A program made the translations under genes and the position numbers. A stretch of DNA of 64,000 nt from Favolaschia claudopus (lineage: Eukaryota; Basidiomycota; Agaricomycetes; Agaricales; Mycenaceae). The DNA is taken from positions 434,001 to 498,000 of the forward strand of contig JAWWNJ010000020.1 in NCBI GenBank assembly GCA_037176885.1, given 5' to 3'. Under the pieces are notes generated by a model that saw only the letters and a list, made by a program, of their open reading frames with translations, made no database searches and had not been told where the DNA came from. Position 1 is the first letter of the stretch. The number at the start of each line of letters is the position of its first letter. This document shows, piece by piece, positions 32,520-43,918 of this stretch.

Positions 32520-33940
32520 TTTGAGGCGAAAACTGCCAGATGTAGCTAGTCTCGTAAACAAGACTTTATAAACTTTTTTGAAGATAGTCGTTCAAACGTA
32601 TATAAAGTCTTGGACGTATGAGGGGGGTCGGCTGAGAAGCGACAATTGATGGCTCGGCTTGATCACGGCATCCATTCTAGGAAAGTCGCTACGATGGCCA
32701 TCACACACCAAAGCATTGCGTGCTCGCATTGAGCTCGATGGTAAAGCTCACCGCTAAAACTGACCTGTATCAAGGTAGATTTCATCTTCGAAGTAAACCC
32801 ACACAATTTCTTGCTATTTGTCCGCCGACAGTTCGTAAATTGCGTATAAACGTGTTTTCGCCGACAATGGACGAAGATTTGACCTTAAGCCGCTGCTAAA
32901 ACAAGATTTTTTGTGTCAAGGTATGCATACAGTACTTCGAGCATATTCTTGAGGCTCAGAAGGCTACCAGTATGCTCAGAGGTATCGAAAGCAGGAGCAG
33001 TTGCCCGATTTAGCAGAATTTCCCAATTTGGCAGGGTTTCCAAATGGAGTGAATTTAAAACTCCGCAGTGATCGATGTCGCTTCTCCACGGGACCCCTTA
33101 ACAAATCCGTGACTAAGATGTAGCCGCCAAACTCGTCGGCCATATCCTTCTTCAGCTCCGACTGGAGCGAAGCGATTGGTGCTGTGTCGAGCGTTGTGGT
33201 GTGAGCCGTCGTTCGACTATGTGGAGTGCTGTGGGTGGTGTCGGACGAGGAGGGGGATTTTATGGGCGTAACTGGCTCCAAAGCCATGGTGCACTGATTG
33301 GCCCAACACGGTGCGCAACACGTGACTGACATGTGTCGTGGCGCGGCAACCCCGGGCGGTATCGAAAAACGCGGCTAGCTGATATTGATCAGGCGGCCTT
33401 CCAGGCCATCAAGTCCATCAATTGCCAGCATTCAGAGAGTCAGAGAATCAGAAACGAAAATGACCGATTCGGTGTTCGCCGGACTACCATATATAGTATT
33501 TTCGTGACAATGTCACGCATGTCATCTAGTGTGACATTATGCAGAAATGCATATTGCTCATAATGCATAGGGTTTGGGGGTCCACGGGCCTTATGCATTA
33601 TGAGCTATCCGACTGTAGTTGCCTAGCGTGGGAGAATCCATTCGTGTCTTCGCTTTGGATTAGGGCATTGTTTTTCGATCCAGTTTGCAACCACGTTTAT
33701 AAACAGCTGTGTTTAAACCACTTTTTTAATGGTCGGACAGATTTTGCTCGTTTTCAATTGCATCATCGGACCCAAGCCAGGGCTAAGTGGGTGGAATCGG
33801 GCGCAATTTTGGGGTATTTCTTACATTGTATCACCCACAATTACCACCCGTCCGCTCGGTGAGGTTTCCGTATCACTTTCGAGGCCACCAGCAACCTGTA
33901 AATTGAGACAGTTGCCTTATTTGCAAGCAGTTTCGAGGCA
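32520..33940. other. Mostly non-coding; possible FunK1 first exon
   Basis: The - strand frame 33287-33116 starts MALEPVTPIKSP and reaches SELKKDMADEFGGYIL, like FunK1 N-termini, but lies ~600 bp from the main gene with no clear splice link. From 33665 a partial relative of the 15924-16465 MITE (cgtttataaacag) appears. Nothing else was recognised. Confidence 0.35.
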
Positions 33941-33944
33941 GGTA

Positions 33945-34462
33945 CTGTACCATTTCATTCAATTCGTATGTCACGCGTCACAGGGCCGATTTTTTACGAA
34001 TATTTTCGTACCTGTCACGGGTCACCGAGACCTTTTTCGAATGTCGAAAAAAAGTCACAAAATCTCTGAAAAATCGTCAAAAATACGATTTTTTCGCCCC
34101 CAACCTGTTTTTACCTCCTCAAAATTGCTCCTGAACACCGTTCAATGGTCAGTGTACAATCTGGTCTCGTTTAGTATAGCGGCTGGCTTGATTACACCCT
34201 TTTTGGCAGTGAAATCATGCAAAACCCTGCAAATTTTGCTCACCCTGCGAATATCTCAGTTTCAAGCTGTTTTTTTTTTCATTCATACAGTATCATACTT
34301 GCCTCAGATGCTCTAAAAATGCATGGGGAGGTGAGTGCTGTAATTTGAACAATTTACGAATTTTTTAGGGTGTCACGGCGCTCCAGGGTGTTTTGAGAAA
34401 TCCAAAGTTCGAATTTTTGGGTCACGCGTCACAGGCGGGGAGAATTGAACGAAATGGTACAG
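33945..34462. mobile_element. Tc1/mariner-like TIR element with TA duplication, 518 bp
   Basis: The ends ctgtaccatttc[a/g]ttcaattc are inverted repeats, flanked by TA at 33943-33944 and 34463-34464. The subterminal sequence repeats GTCACGCGTCACAGG. A related sequence is at 56826-57045. The right TA lies inside the left target duplication of the 34471-43847 element, so this element inserted later. Confidence 0.8.
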
Positions 34463-34499
34463 TACCAGTATGGGCGACATACTGTGCAAAAAATAATCG

Positions 34500-34760
34500 A
34501 GACATCTACTGTAAATCGAGTACAACTCCCAACTCAACTAAAATCGGCAACTTCAACTTATACGGAAGACAACTTCATATAGTAGCAACTTCAATACATA
34601 GCTTTTCATCGGCGACAACTCTTACTAATGCTCCAGCGAATTCGGCCGCAACTATTGGCTCTTGGTAAAACGGCTTGTACAACTGATTAGAGGAGCAACT
34701 TGTACTTCTGACAACTTGTTCCGTCAACAACTTTGATTTGTGACACCTTATTCCAGGTGG
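34500..34760 (+). repeat. Subterminal CAACTT array (left)
   Basis: About a dozen CAACTT or near variants spaced 10-25 bp (caacttcaacttatac, gacaacttcat, gcaacttcaat, agcaacttgtac, caacaacttt). The mirror array AAGTTG lies at the other end of the same element. Such arrays often are transposase-binding sites; that role is inferred. Confidence 0.7.
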
Positions 34761-34910
34761 AGTGATAGGGAAGCAACTTTTGCAGAGTCTGGGATACATT
34801 AAGTTCAAACGTGCGTGTACATTGAAAATTCGATCGTTGTACGGCGAGAGTATATATATTTATCGGATTGCTGCTTTGTAGTATATTATTGATCTAGTGA
34901 GTTCAAACTA

Positions 34911-36548
34911 TCATCCCATGAAGTGCTCAGTAATGCGCATCACCGCTGTACAATATAAATCGATACCCCAGTTCCCGTCGTCCGAGAGAAAGTCCATTCC
35001 CGATAATATTTCCCTGCACTCCGATACCTCATCATCATCATTGATGACAACACCAGCTTCCCGCTCGGCTGCGACGTCGGGGTACTCTGTATAGTCTGCA
35101 GCAGTGGGATCCGTCTGTAATTCGTCCGCTGGGGGGAGAGGTGCCTCAGGATCTTGGCCGTAATGAGGATCAGAGGCGGTGGAGAGCGGATCGCCTGGGC
35201 CCCCAGTCCAGTACCCACGGTTAATTGCCTTCTCGCGGCTCAACTCAAAAATAGCGTGTGGGGATTTATTTCCGGCGGTTCGGACTTTGTGAAGGTTCCA
35301 TGAGGCGATTGTTTCGTCGAGAGACTTCTGGATTCGAGGCTGAAAGACGACAAAGAGGCAGACTCGATGGATCGGATTTTCCATGTCCAGAAGATTGATC
35401 TCCACGAGGTACATGAAGATCTCGCGGAAGAACTCGAGTGTATCCTTGCGGACATCGCGCCAGTTTCGTTCCATACGGATATTTTGCGTCGATCTATGAG
35501 GGAGATGGAGTAAAATGTTTCGACCGGTTTAAAAGACGAACCTTCCGCGAATGTAGCTTCGATGGGCCTCTCCCCATCTCGCAATCATCCTCCTCTCAAC
35601 ACCGTTATTTTCTTTTCCAAAATCTCCCCTCATACGACTGGGCCAGCCATAAATTGATACAGCGTGCAAAAACAGCGCTTCCACGGTTGCAGATCGCTTG
35701 TTATTACAACACACCAAGTATATAATCAGTCTCGAGTGACCGTCAACGCACCCGTGGACATAGAAGCCCCATGGTCGTAGCTTCTCGTTTCCGTCCATGT
35801 GCCAGAGAGCGTTAGCACCTCGCACTTTGTAGACGCGGCGTTTGATGACTCCGTTCCATCTGTGTAGGAATGAATTGGTAAGGCGCGACTGATGGACAAC
35901 AAATTGAAGATATTACCGAACCAGTACTCCGATTGCGTCAACCCTCCAAAGACTCTCCTGGATGCGTCTGATTGGAACACGGATACCCATGGCCTCCAAA
36001 TGGCCAGACATAATGTTACTCCCTGCAAACGGGTGGAGCAAGGATATTGATGATATCTTCTCGTCGAGCTCGGCATCCGAGATGGTGGTGAAGGGTAGTC
36101 GACCAGAAGATAGCCCTGCACGTTCCAGATGATAATAAAGCGTCCGGCGTCGAACACCCATCGCATCCGCCACTGCTCCCCAAGTATTGCCCATATCGTG
36201 TAGTTCAATGGCACGGTCAAGATCCAAGGCGTAACGAGGTCGGCCACGTCCGGAAGAAGGAACTGTACGGGTGCCGATGTTATGAGGGGGGTGCGGGCTA
36301 TCCAGATAGTTTTCCAAACAAGCACCGGTGCGAATTACAGCGTCGATCAAGCCATCGATTTCGGACTGAGAGAGCCAAGGATCGTCCATATTAGCTAGAA
36401 CTACATGAATGCCACGAAGCTGCCGTAGCGAGCGTTCTGCGGCAAAGAGTTCTGCGTTAGGGAGAGCCTCCACTACGAGTCGGGCTTCCCTCATGATCTT
36501 GTCGGCATTGGAGAGAAAATCGCGGACTGGATCCTCGCGAGGAGGCAT
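34911..36548 (-). CDS. Integrase-core (DD34E) transposase-like protein, 510 aa
   Basis: Three exons, 36548-35917, 35859-35542 and 35493-34911, with 57-nt and 48-nt GT-AG introns, sum to 1533 nt (510 aa plus stop). ATG 36548 has a good context (cacc before it). Residues ~105-150 hold a helix-turn-helix (IELHDMGNTWGAVADAMGV then RRRTLYYHLERAGL). The catalytic core shows ALWHMDGNEKL (D233), GWPSRMRGDFGKEN (D290) and NIRMERNWRDV (E325), a DD34E triad, all intact. The C-terminus is acidic. It resembles the 'integrase core domain' proteins (rva_4-like in my memory) found in fungi and some animals, a group without a well-defined transposon. It lies in the 34471-43847 element, ~200 bp downstream of the J-like gene, and probably mobilises it. 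Confidence 0.85.
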
Positions 36549-36745
36549 GGTGAAGGGTGGAAGAAGACACGCAATGTATTTGGCTGCGTCGTCGATTGAA
36601 AACAGAATGTTGCCGATATCGGATAATTCTATATATAAACAACCGAAAAACTTCAAATACTTATGAGTAGATCGAAGTCGGACCAAAGGAAGATCGACAA
36701 AGGATCAATTCATGCGGCAATTACAGGAACGTATACAACACAAAT

Positions 36746-39700
36746 CTACGAAAATCTGCTGTTGAGACGTTTAGTGATTGCGTCACATAGGTCTTGCCAT
36801 TCTTGAGGCATGTCTGCGTTTTTATCGGGGTGATAGATCTATTCAAACGGTGAGTATGAAGCAAAGTGGACGACAATATGTACCATTGAAACTTTCAGCC
36901 AACATTTGCGCATATTTCCTGTCGATGCGTTGGAAATCTGGGCCCAGGTTCGGCGCCGCTGATCTACTGGATGAGGGAAGCGCGTCAGAATTTCGGACAT
37001 CCACGCGTCACTGGGCATTGCCCAGATTGCATCAAGACCAGGGTTAGATACGCGCTGCGATGCGGGCAAAGGAGTCGGTCGCTGGGGGCGAGGATGAGGT
37101 GTGAAACCAGTGCCCTGATAGGTGGGTCGGGGTCGAGGCCGACTCGACTGTGAGCTCGAACCGGCGGTAGATGATGAAGCAGTTGGTGGACTCGACTCTC
37201 TTGGAACATCAAACGGTTGCTCGCGGTGGTTATATGCTTCCGGGTACGGGAATTTGGGGCGTTCCGCAAAAGGGTTTGACCTATTGAACTGCTCGCGATC
37301 ACTGGGGTCTGATCGCAATGTGAGCGCAACAATAATGTAGAAAGCGATGACGAACTCGGCTCATACTCAAACACAGAAGGCTCCGACTGTGTATCGTCGT
37401 TCTTGCCATCGTATTCAGTGCTGTCACATTCGAAGGATTCTGACTCGCTGCCAGACGATTGCGACTCAGAGAAGTAGAAAAGCGGGTATGCCAGAACGTG
37501 TATAACTATGGAGGCAACAAATCAGTAGCTAAATTTCGCTATCAAGAATTGGGTGGGTACTGAGCGGTCTTGCTACGTGTCTTATAACGCTTTTCGGATG
37601 ACTCAGATCCATCCTAACGACATGAAGGAATTGAGAACTGAAATGAATGAAAAACAAATAAAAATGACGCACCGGAGCAGCCGCAAACTTCTGTTTACCC
37701 GCGCTCTGAATGCTCGTCAGTAGTATTCCTACGCTCGAGAATAGTACAAGCTCACCTTTGAGAAATTGATCATTCGCCGAGACAACTCATTGCAAAAGTT
37801 GCCAAGCAAGGCCATAAGTGGACGATACGACGGATGAGTAGAAGGCATGGTGTCGAGGAGAGGATCGATAATCTTCTCGATGAAGCCGTCGATTCCGTGA
37901 GGTCCAACCAGTAGAGCCGCGGGGCGGATCGCTGTGCTTGAAGTGGCGCTACCAAAGTCAGCCTCCAGAGTGTTGGCGAACACTGGAACATCGTCGCGGG
38001 TGACAAGGAGGTCAAGTACGGCAAGACGATCTTCAAAATCGGCGTCCTATATCACAGAACAAACGTTAGTACACGCAGTATATGATAAAGCAAATAGATT
38101 CGACTCACCCCAAATCGATGACGGTGTTTTTGTAGAGTTTCCCGCAGCTTTGCAAATGGCTCTGGGTCGAATGCGATGCGGGGAGTTGCAGCGCGAAATC
38201 GAAGGACACCGTCGTAAATCGGAACGACAAATGTGTTGATCACAGAGACAAAGCCAGCGAGCTCAACGTACGGGAGGCGAGGCATCCAGTTCATGACTAG
38301 AGTATAAATACGTTGGAAGAACTCGATGATGGGTCCAAGCCCAAAAGGCCCGAGTTGGAACTGTGTATCGAACATCGACTCGGACTCCCCAAAGTCAACG
38401 ATCACCGCAAGGAGGGGGAAGAGTGAATCTTGGGCAAAGTCGAATAAATGACGAGGGGTCCAGCTAGACGATTCGGTTGGCGACTCCATACGCTCAAGCT
38501 GACGGATGATGTTCGCCAACACCTGTAACGGCTGAGTATAAGGCTCTGACACTGTCGAAGGAAACTACATCGAACAATCAATGCTTCGATGATCATAAGA
38601 AGCAGAATAAGACGCACCCATGGTGTTTCGATCTCGGGCTTGGTGATGTTCAAGCAAAGACGGACAACATCGTGAATAGAACTTGAGATCTCATCTATAA
38701 AAATGAATCGCACGCTTCCAACTATTTGGATGAACCGGGTCTTACTGGAAGACGACTCGTGAGGCTTGGTGTCGTCAGACAAAAGATCAGCAGGCTCCGG
38801 CTATGAACGGATGAAAATGTCATCAGCGAAAATTAAAGTATAGAACAAGCACACGAACAAAGTCAGGCGAAGGGTCGCGTTCAGGAACCTCATCCATAGG
38901 CTCCGCATCAGAGGGTCCGGATGATTCACTTCCACCTTCACGGGGGTCGTCGATGTCGAGAGGAATCGAAGAATTCCAACGAGCGAGCGAGATGAACACG
39001 CAGCGTTTGAAGCGTTTTTCTTGACGGTGCGTCTCGTTCGACCTTGAAATTGGATAGTGAGAATTGTACGGCGCGAAAAACACGACGTACCATTCGAAAT
39101 CCTGGAATGTTACCTGGCCTGCTTCACGATGAGGCTTGAGAAGTGGGTGCGCCCCACGCGAGACCGAAACTTTGGAAAGACTTCGCCATTTATAAAGACT
39201 GATGCGGCCAGAAACAACCTCCGAGTGGTCAGCGAAGGCTGCGTTGACGGCGACGTTGAGAGCATCAGGGCTGATCGAAAGCGGGACTTCAATAATCTGG
39301 ATATTGCCCGCTCGATAAAGAGACATCATTCTGGCCAAGAGACGGTGAGTATCTATGATGCATTACAACAAAAATCGACGTACTTGGGACCACTCGGCAT
39401 GAAGTATTCATTGGCGTCGACAAGGGCAGGATTTTCAACGAGCACAAGGGTGAAGATGACGAGCTTGGTTGCGGATGCCGTTGAGGAGGCGCTGCGCTTG
39501 GACGACGGTTCACCGGAAGGGTTGGTGGAGGACGGCTTGCGCTTTTGTGGGCGATCAGACAACTTCGACCAGTTCTTGGCCTGCGACTGGATGCGGAGCG
39601 TAAGAAAGAGGCTAGATGAAACAGAAGATTGAAGGAGAACACACCTGCTTCGAAGGGTCGAAAGCAAACTGAAATATGTGAGCCTTAAGCTCCGCCTGCT

Positions 39701-40095
39701 GCTTCTCCTTCTTCGAGGTAGAGGAGTCGGACTCTTGCTGGCGCGCAGCCCGTGAGTTCAACGCCTCAGCAAAGCTTTGGAACGGCGGTGGTGCGGCGGT
39801 GCTGTCGCCAGACGAGGTTGGCTTTCGGCCAGCCGGCTGAGATGAAATGAGTCAGTACTGATGAGAGAAAAGATGAGGCTGTAACGTACCTCTGGTGCTG
39901 AAGCCGAGCTTGGCTTTCGGGGAGCCGTCTGATATCAAGCGAGTCAGTAGTGATGAGAGTGAGGATGAGGCTGCGACGTACCTCTGGTGCCGAAGCCGAG
40001 GATGAAGAGGATGGGTGAGGCCGAGAGTGAGTTACTTTGAGATATTGAGAAGTCTGACTCAATGCAAAGAGTTTTGCATACCTTAACTGATTCAC
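36746..40095 (-). CDS. Multi-exon protein with C-terminal J-domain-like segment
   Basis: A long gene on the - strand with at least a dozen exons and short GT-AG introns, for example 39929-39981, 39837-39889, 39587-39644, 39331-39383 and 36839-36892. The N-terminus is Ser/Lys/Pro-rich (SSSSSASAPE, KKEKQQAELKAHIFQFAFDP). Middle blocks include LVIFTLVLVENPALVDANEY, VPLSISPDALNVAVNAAFAD, ITKPEIETPW, DFAQDSLFPLLAVIVDFGES and PHGIDGFIEKIIDPLLDT. A linker precedes the last exons, which read CWLKIYHPDKNADMPQEWQD and stop at 36746. The HPD triad in a helical context resembles a DnaJ domain, but other J-domain parts are weak. The middle shows no family I recognise. The 5' end is unresolved; coding-like sequence continues to ~40200 without a clear ATG. 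It shares strand and element with the transposase-like gene and could be an accessory protein (inference). Confidence 0.7.
39837..39981 (-). repeat. Tandem duplication of an exon-intron unit (92 bp)
   Basis: Intron 39929-39981 (53 nt) plus exon 39890-39928 (39 nt) is followed by a near copy: intron 39837-39889 (53 nt) with flanking coding GGCCGAAAGCCAA. The period is 92 bp. Both introns keep GT (gtacgt) and AG. The duplicated exon is 13 codons long and in frame. Confidence 0.8.
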
Positions 40096-40368
40096 TGACC
40101 CTGGCGGTCGGTGAGCATCGGTGAAGTGTGTCGGTATCTCAAGGGTGGACCATTGAATATTTGATTCGCTAACCGAGTCGGACCGTGAATTTCGGCGAAG
40201 TTAGAAGTAAGTGTTAGTCTTTAGATGCTCTGAGTGCTAAATCAAGCCCGAGAATGTGGTGTGCGACGGTCAGATTCGTGCTATCGGTTTCCTGAATGAA
40301 TAGCCTGTGTCGGTGGTGGTGGGAAACGACAGGGAGAGAGGCTCATCTGATGTCATCTAACAGAATCT

Positions 40369-40547
40369 GAAAATGCGCGGAAGGCGCAATAACCTCAGTC
40401 TCCCGCAATGTGGGATGAAAGACTGTATATTAAATACCTGAAAATGCGCGGAAGGCGCAATAACTACACAATGAGCAAGTAAATACAAGTAGGTAGATAG
40501 ATAGAGAACTCACCCTCAGTCTCCCGCAATGTGGGATGAAAGACTGA
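40369..40547. repeat. Interspersed duplicated motifs with hairpin
   Basis: 'gaaaatgcgcggaaggcgca' occurs near 40369 and 40440. 'cctcagtctcccgcaatgtg' (continuing ggatgaaagactg) occurs near 40394 and 40515. The latter can fold (cctcagtct ... agactgagg in the second copy). Confidence 0.7.
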
Positions 40548-40770
40548 GGGTGGCGTACAGACGAGCGCGGTTTATATGTAAGAACAAGGCTGTATGATAA
40601 GTATCAGATATCTATCAAGGGCCGGAGCGGCGGGGCGGCTACCCGGAATTATTCATATTCTGACATCATCATCAGACTTCGGCGATTCTTGCCGCTGATG
40701 GCGATCTGAACCCTATGTTTCGCGGACTGGTTAACCATTTTCCAGGGTACAAAGTAGCTCTCAATACCTA

Positions 40771-41434
40771 CAGTGGTGGCAAATAGAAATTGCCGTGGCT
40801 TTTTGGTGAAAATCTGGCTGTATACTTCACCGAATGACCTCAAATAAAATGTAGAGATAGGTATGTGATACTTTTGTACCTCTTAGATCAGTCAGCAATA
40901 TATTATGCCCTGAGAATGCATCAATCATAGGATGATTTCCGATTTTTGCCATATTCGGAAAAACACAATGAACCCTCAGGTAAAAGGTGTCATAATAGGA
41001 TGAAAGTACTTAAAAAACAGTCCTAGTTTCCACTTTGGTTGAATGGAATTGACCCTGATTTGAGCTCATAGCAGCCGCTCAAAGTTGGCTATTTTCACAC
41101 AAAATAGCTGAAAATGCAGAGAAAATAGCTAAAAGGACCACTCAAATGAGGTTCAATTCCAGTCAATCAAAGTGATAACTAGCATTGTTTTTCAAGTACT
41201 TTCATCCTGTTATGACACTTTTTTGCTGAGGATACATTGAGCTTTTCCAGATATGGCAATAATCAGAAACTGTCCTGTTATTGATGCATCGTCAGGGCAT
41301 AATAGATAGCTGAGTATTCTAAGTGGTACAGTAGTATCATATATTTATCTCTACATCTTATTTCAGGTCATTCGGTGAAGTATACAGCAAGATTTTGGCC
41401 AAAAAGCCACGGCAATTTCTATTTGCCACCACTG
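40771..41434. mobile_element. Tc1/mariner MITE, copy 1 (664 bp)
   Basis: TA at 40769-40770 and 41435-41436 flanks cagtggtggcaaatagaaat...; the inverse is at the right end. Terminal repeats extend ~70 bp (to 'cttcaccgaatga'). A second, split and right-truncated copy is at 52860-54033. It has no transposase. It is nested in the 9.4-kb element. Confidence 0.93.
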
Positions 41435-41436
41435 TA

Positions 41437-42737
41437 CAATGGGCAGCTCCAGCAAAACTCCCAGAAGCTGCCTTGGACTCGACCTTTTTCTTTTTCTTTT
41501 TCTACCTGCTTGTGTTGTGTTGTGACTACTTTGTGACGAGGTGTGATCAAGGTGTGATACTTATTTGCCGTTTCGCGAACGCGGCATGTCTAGCTAAGCA
41601 TAGCGGAGCATGCAAAGCAGTTATACATATGGGTATCTAGCCTAGAAGCTCCCTAGAGGTTGACTCGGAACCTTCAATTTCTTTTTTTCGGCCAAGAAAT
41701 GCAGTGGTTACAATCTCACGTGACCGTGATTGGACCTCAATCATTTCGTGTCTTGCGAGATCTGAATGTGGGTAGATTTCTTTTGGCAACCAGGTTTACT
41801 CAAGATACAGCAGGTTCCTCTCAATGATTGTCGAACCCGGAAACGCGGGTATAAGTCAGGCGATATGGGCGCTTATGGGCGCTTAAACTGGACTTGCAGT
41901 CCATTCAAGGGACACGTTCATTTTTTGACTCGAAATGGTGGAGATAATAAATATTAAACAGCTATTTCGCGCCTCTGAGTAATACAAAGTCAATATGCCC
42001 AAGATAACAGTTCAAATGAAAAGATTGACATTTATCCAGAATGTCGTCAGAAGTGAGAGTGGAATGAGATGGCAGCTTCGAGATATCGGGGTGGCGGGAA
42101 TAATGGAAGCTCGGCGCGTATGATTGTGGAATGCAGGCGCAATCTTGTACATACCGAGGTCAGTGTCAAACTGTGAAAGTGGTTTATATCGGAGTGGAGA
42201 AAAACCCATATTCAACGGGTAGCGCGAAGATAGCGCGAACACGAGCAGGGAATAGGCCTGGGTATCCGGATTATTCTAGCATTGATTGAACATTATACAA
42301 CATTACTCACCTTCGAGACTCAACCGTTCGGGAGGGGTAGCCGGTTGAGATTTCCTGGCCAGAACGGTATCGAAGTGGCCCGTACAGCTCGAATCATGAA
42401 AACCATGTTCGGAAACGACGGAATTCGTTCTGGATAACGAAATAGAATCAACCCGCCAAACGAAGCCACTGTGTGGTGACGTTAGTCAGCTCTCTTATTT
42501 TTCTTCATTGAGCGTTGGTTGGAAAGCCGACAGTGGAAGAATTTGAAAGCCGGTATTTGGATCATTTTGCAAAGATGATCAGGGAATCCGAGGCCGGCGT
42601 CAACGAAGAGATTTTACAAACTCCGAGACTTGGTCAAAGCAGCACACAGTGCGTGGCGCGCTTCTCGGAAACAGTATGGATGAAAAATTCATCAAAGTAC
42701 GGGAAATCAAATGATTTCTGTTCACTGTTGAGCGCCC
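41437..42737. other. No gene seen
   Basis: Short frames only. It lies inside the 9.4-kb element next to the F-box-like pseudogene. Confidence 0.35.
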
Positions 42738-43170
42738 TCATGTTAAGCGAAGAAGAGTCTGCATACCAGCTTGTTCCATTCCGGAATGCAACGTTCGAGT
42801 GTAATTACGAACAGATTGAGTTATTTGCCTTAGGGTCGTCACAGTCATCAACGGGGATGACACGTCGAGGATTGATGAGCCCTCTACAGAGCCCTCGGAG
42901 TCGGACATCGTCTCGGGGCCAGGGGTTGAGAGTAAGAAAGACATCGGTGATATTGGGAGCAGAGCGAAGGATAGTTTCCATAGCGTCGCCGAAGGCCCCT
43001 TCAACTCGAACCTTCTTCATGAAGCGACCAATCTCTTGTAAGTTGTGTTTTCAGGATGGCCCTGAGCCTCTGGCTGAGGAGTGGTACGAAGAATGATGAC
43101 GTTGTACAGCAGAGGTTTCGCTACCCGGAACTATGCCTTGCAGACCAATAGATAGCACGAGGACGCAGAG
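42738..43170 (-). pseudogene. F-box-like/LRR protein fragment
   Basis: On the - strand the pieces read CYLLVCKA-stop-FRVAKPLLYNVIILR, then FMKKVRVEGAFGDAMETIL, RSAPNITDVFLTL and INPRRVIPVDD, then (other frame) LERCIPEWNKL. This order matches an Agaricomycete F-box-type family in my memory. A TAG at 43131-43133 replaces a tryptophan expected in the family, and at least two frame changes follow. The gene is dead. The F-box itself is not visible, so the family name is tentative. Confidence 0.5.
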
Positions 43171-43439
43171 TGCCGTCTTGCTTCGGCTTCGATGGCGTCA
43201 ATCCGATTCTCAATGATTTCCACATCAATCCGAGTCGGACGTTCGGGCTCAAGTGTAGGGCCAAATTTTCCGCTAAAGTCACGAAGAAACCCTTAGCTTT
43301 GTGGAACTAGCGCATTCTAGGCAGCGGAAACCACAGGAAACTCGTTCGAGGGAGTTGCGAGCGCCGAGGGAGTGGGAAGAAGAGAGAACAAACGAAGCAT
43401 CAGCTGATCCACACAAATCGGGTTGATCGGCCGAACATA

Positions 43440-43847
43440 TCTTACTTATTCCGAAACTGCAGTGTAAGGTAAGCAGGTTGTTACTTGGATTGTCTTCGGA
43501 AAAAGTTGAACCAAGAGTTGTCCAGCGATGAGACTTGTCAACCAGGAAAGTTGTCCGCGAGGAAATTTGTAGAGAAGGAAAGTTGCCAACAATAAAATTT
43601 GTCAATTCACTTAGTTGTAGTTGTTTCAGCGCGGAGTTGAAGTTGTAGTTGCCAGCATCTCGAGTTGCAGCCGCAAAAAGTAGTCACTTCGAAAGTTGCT
43701 GTGTTGAGAAGTTGTTCGCAACTAAGGTTGTCGAAATTTCATGCCCTCAGGAGAGAAAGTTGTCATGAAATTTGATAGTTGCCTCCAAATTCTCTCAAAA
43801 ACACCGAAGTTGTGCATTTTGATTTTTTGCACAGTATATGTGCCATA
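43440..43847 (-). repeat. Subterminal AAGTTG array (right)
   Basis: Fifteen or so AAGTTG/TAGTTG/GAGTTG motifs in ~350 bp, at intervals of ~6-25 bp. They end at the terminus 'ttttttgcacagtata'. It mirrors the CAACTT array at 34500-34760. Confidence 0.7.
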
Positions 43848-43918
43848 TACCAGTATTGTACCCAACGGCACTGGAACCACAATGGTAAGTCTTCACAAGC
43901 TTAAGCGTGTAAAGGGTA

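Larger units (their letters stand above)
34471..43847 (-). mobile_element. Candidate two-gene 9.4-kb DNA transposon
   Basis: Left end tgggcgacatactgtgc (34471) and right end, inverted, tggcacatatactgtgc (43847) are imperfect terminal repeats that share the following gcaaaaaat. The 8-bp duplication taccagta flanks both ends (34463-34470 and 43848-43855). Inside the left end CAACTT motifs are arrayed (34500-34760). Inside the right end the mirrored AAGTTG array lies at 43490-43830. The element contains an intact integrase-core transposase-like gene (36548-34911) and a J-domain-like gene (about 40095-36746), both on the - strand. Later arrivals or captured pieces are a mariner MITE (40771-41434) and an F-box-like pseudogene (~43170-42738). 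A third matching terminus starts at 43919, facing right. Superfamily assignment is open. Confidence 0.7.

Noticed and set aside
40394..40547. CRISPR-like direct repeats
   Set aside because: Only two copies of each motif with unequal spacing in a eukaryotic genome; no array and no cas genes.
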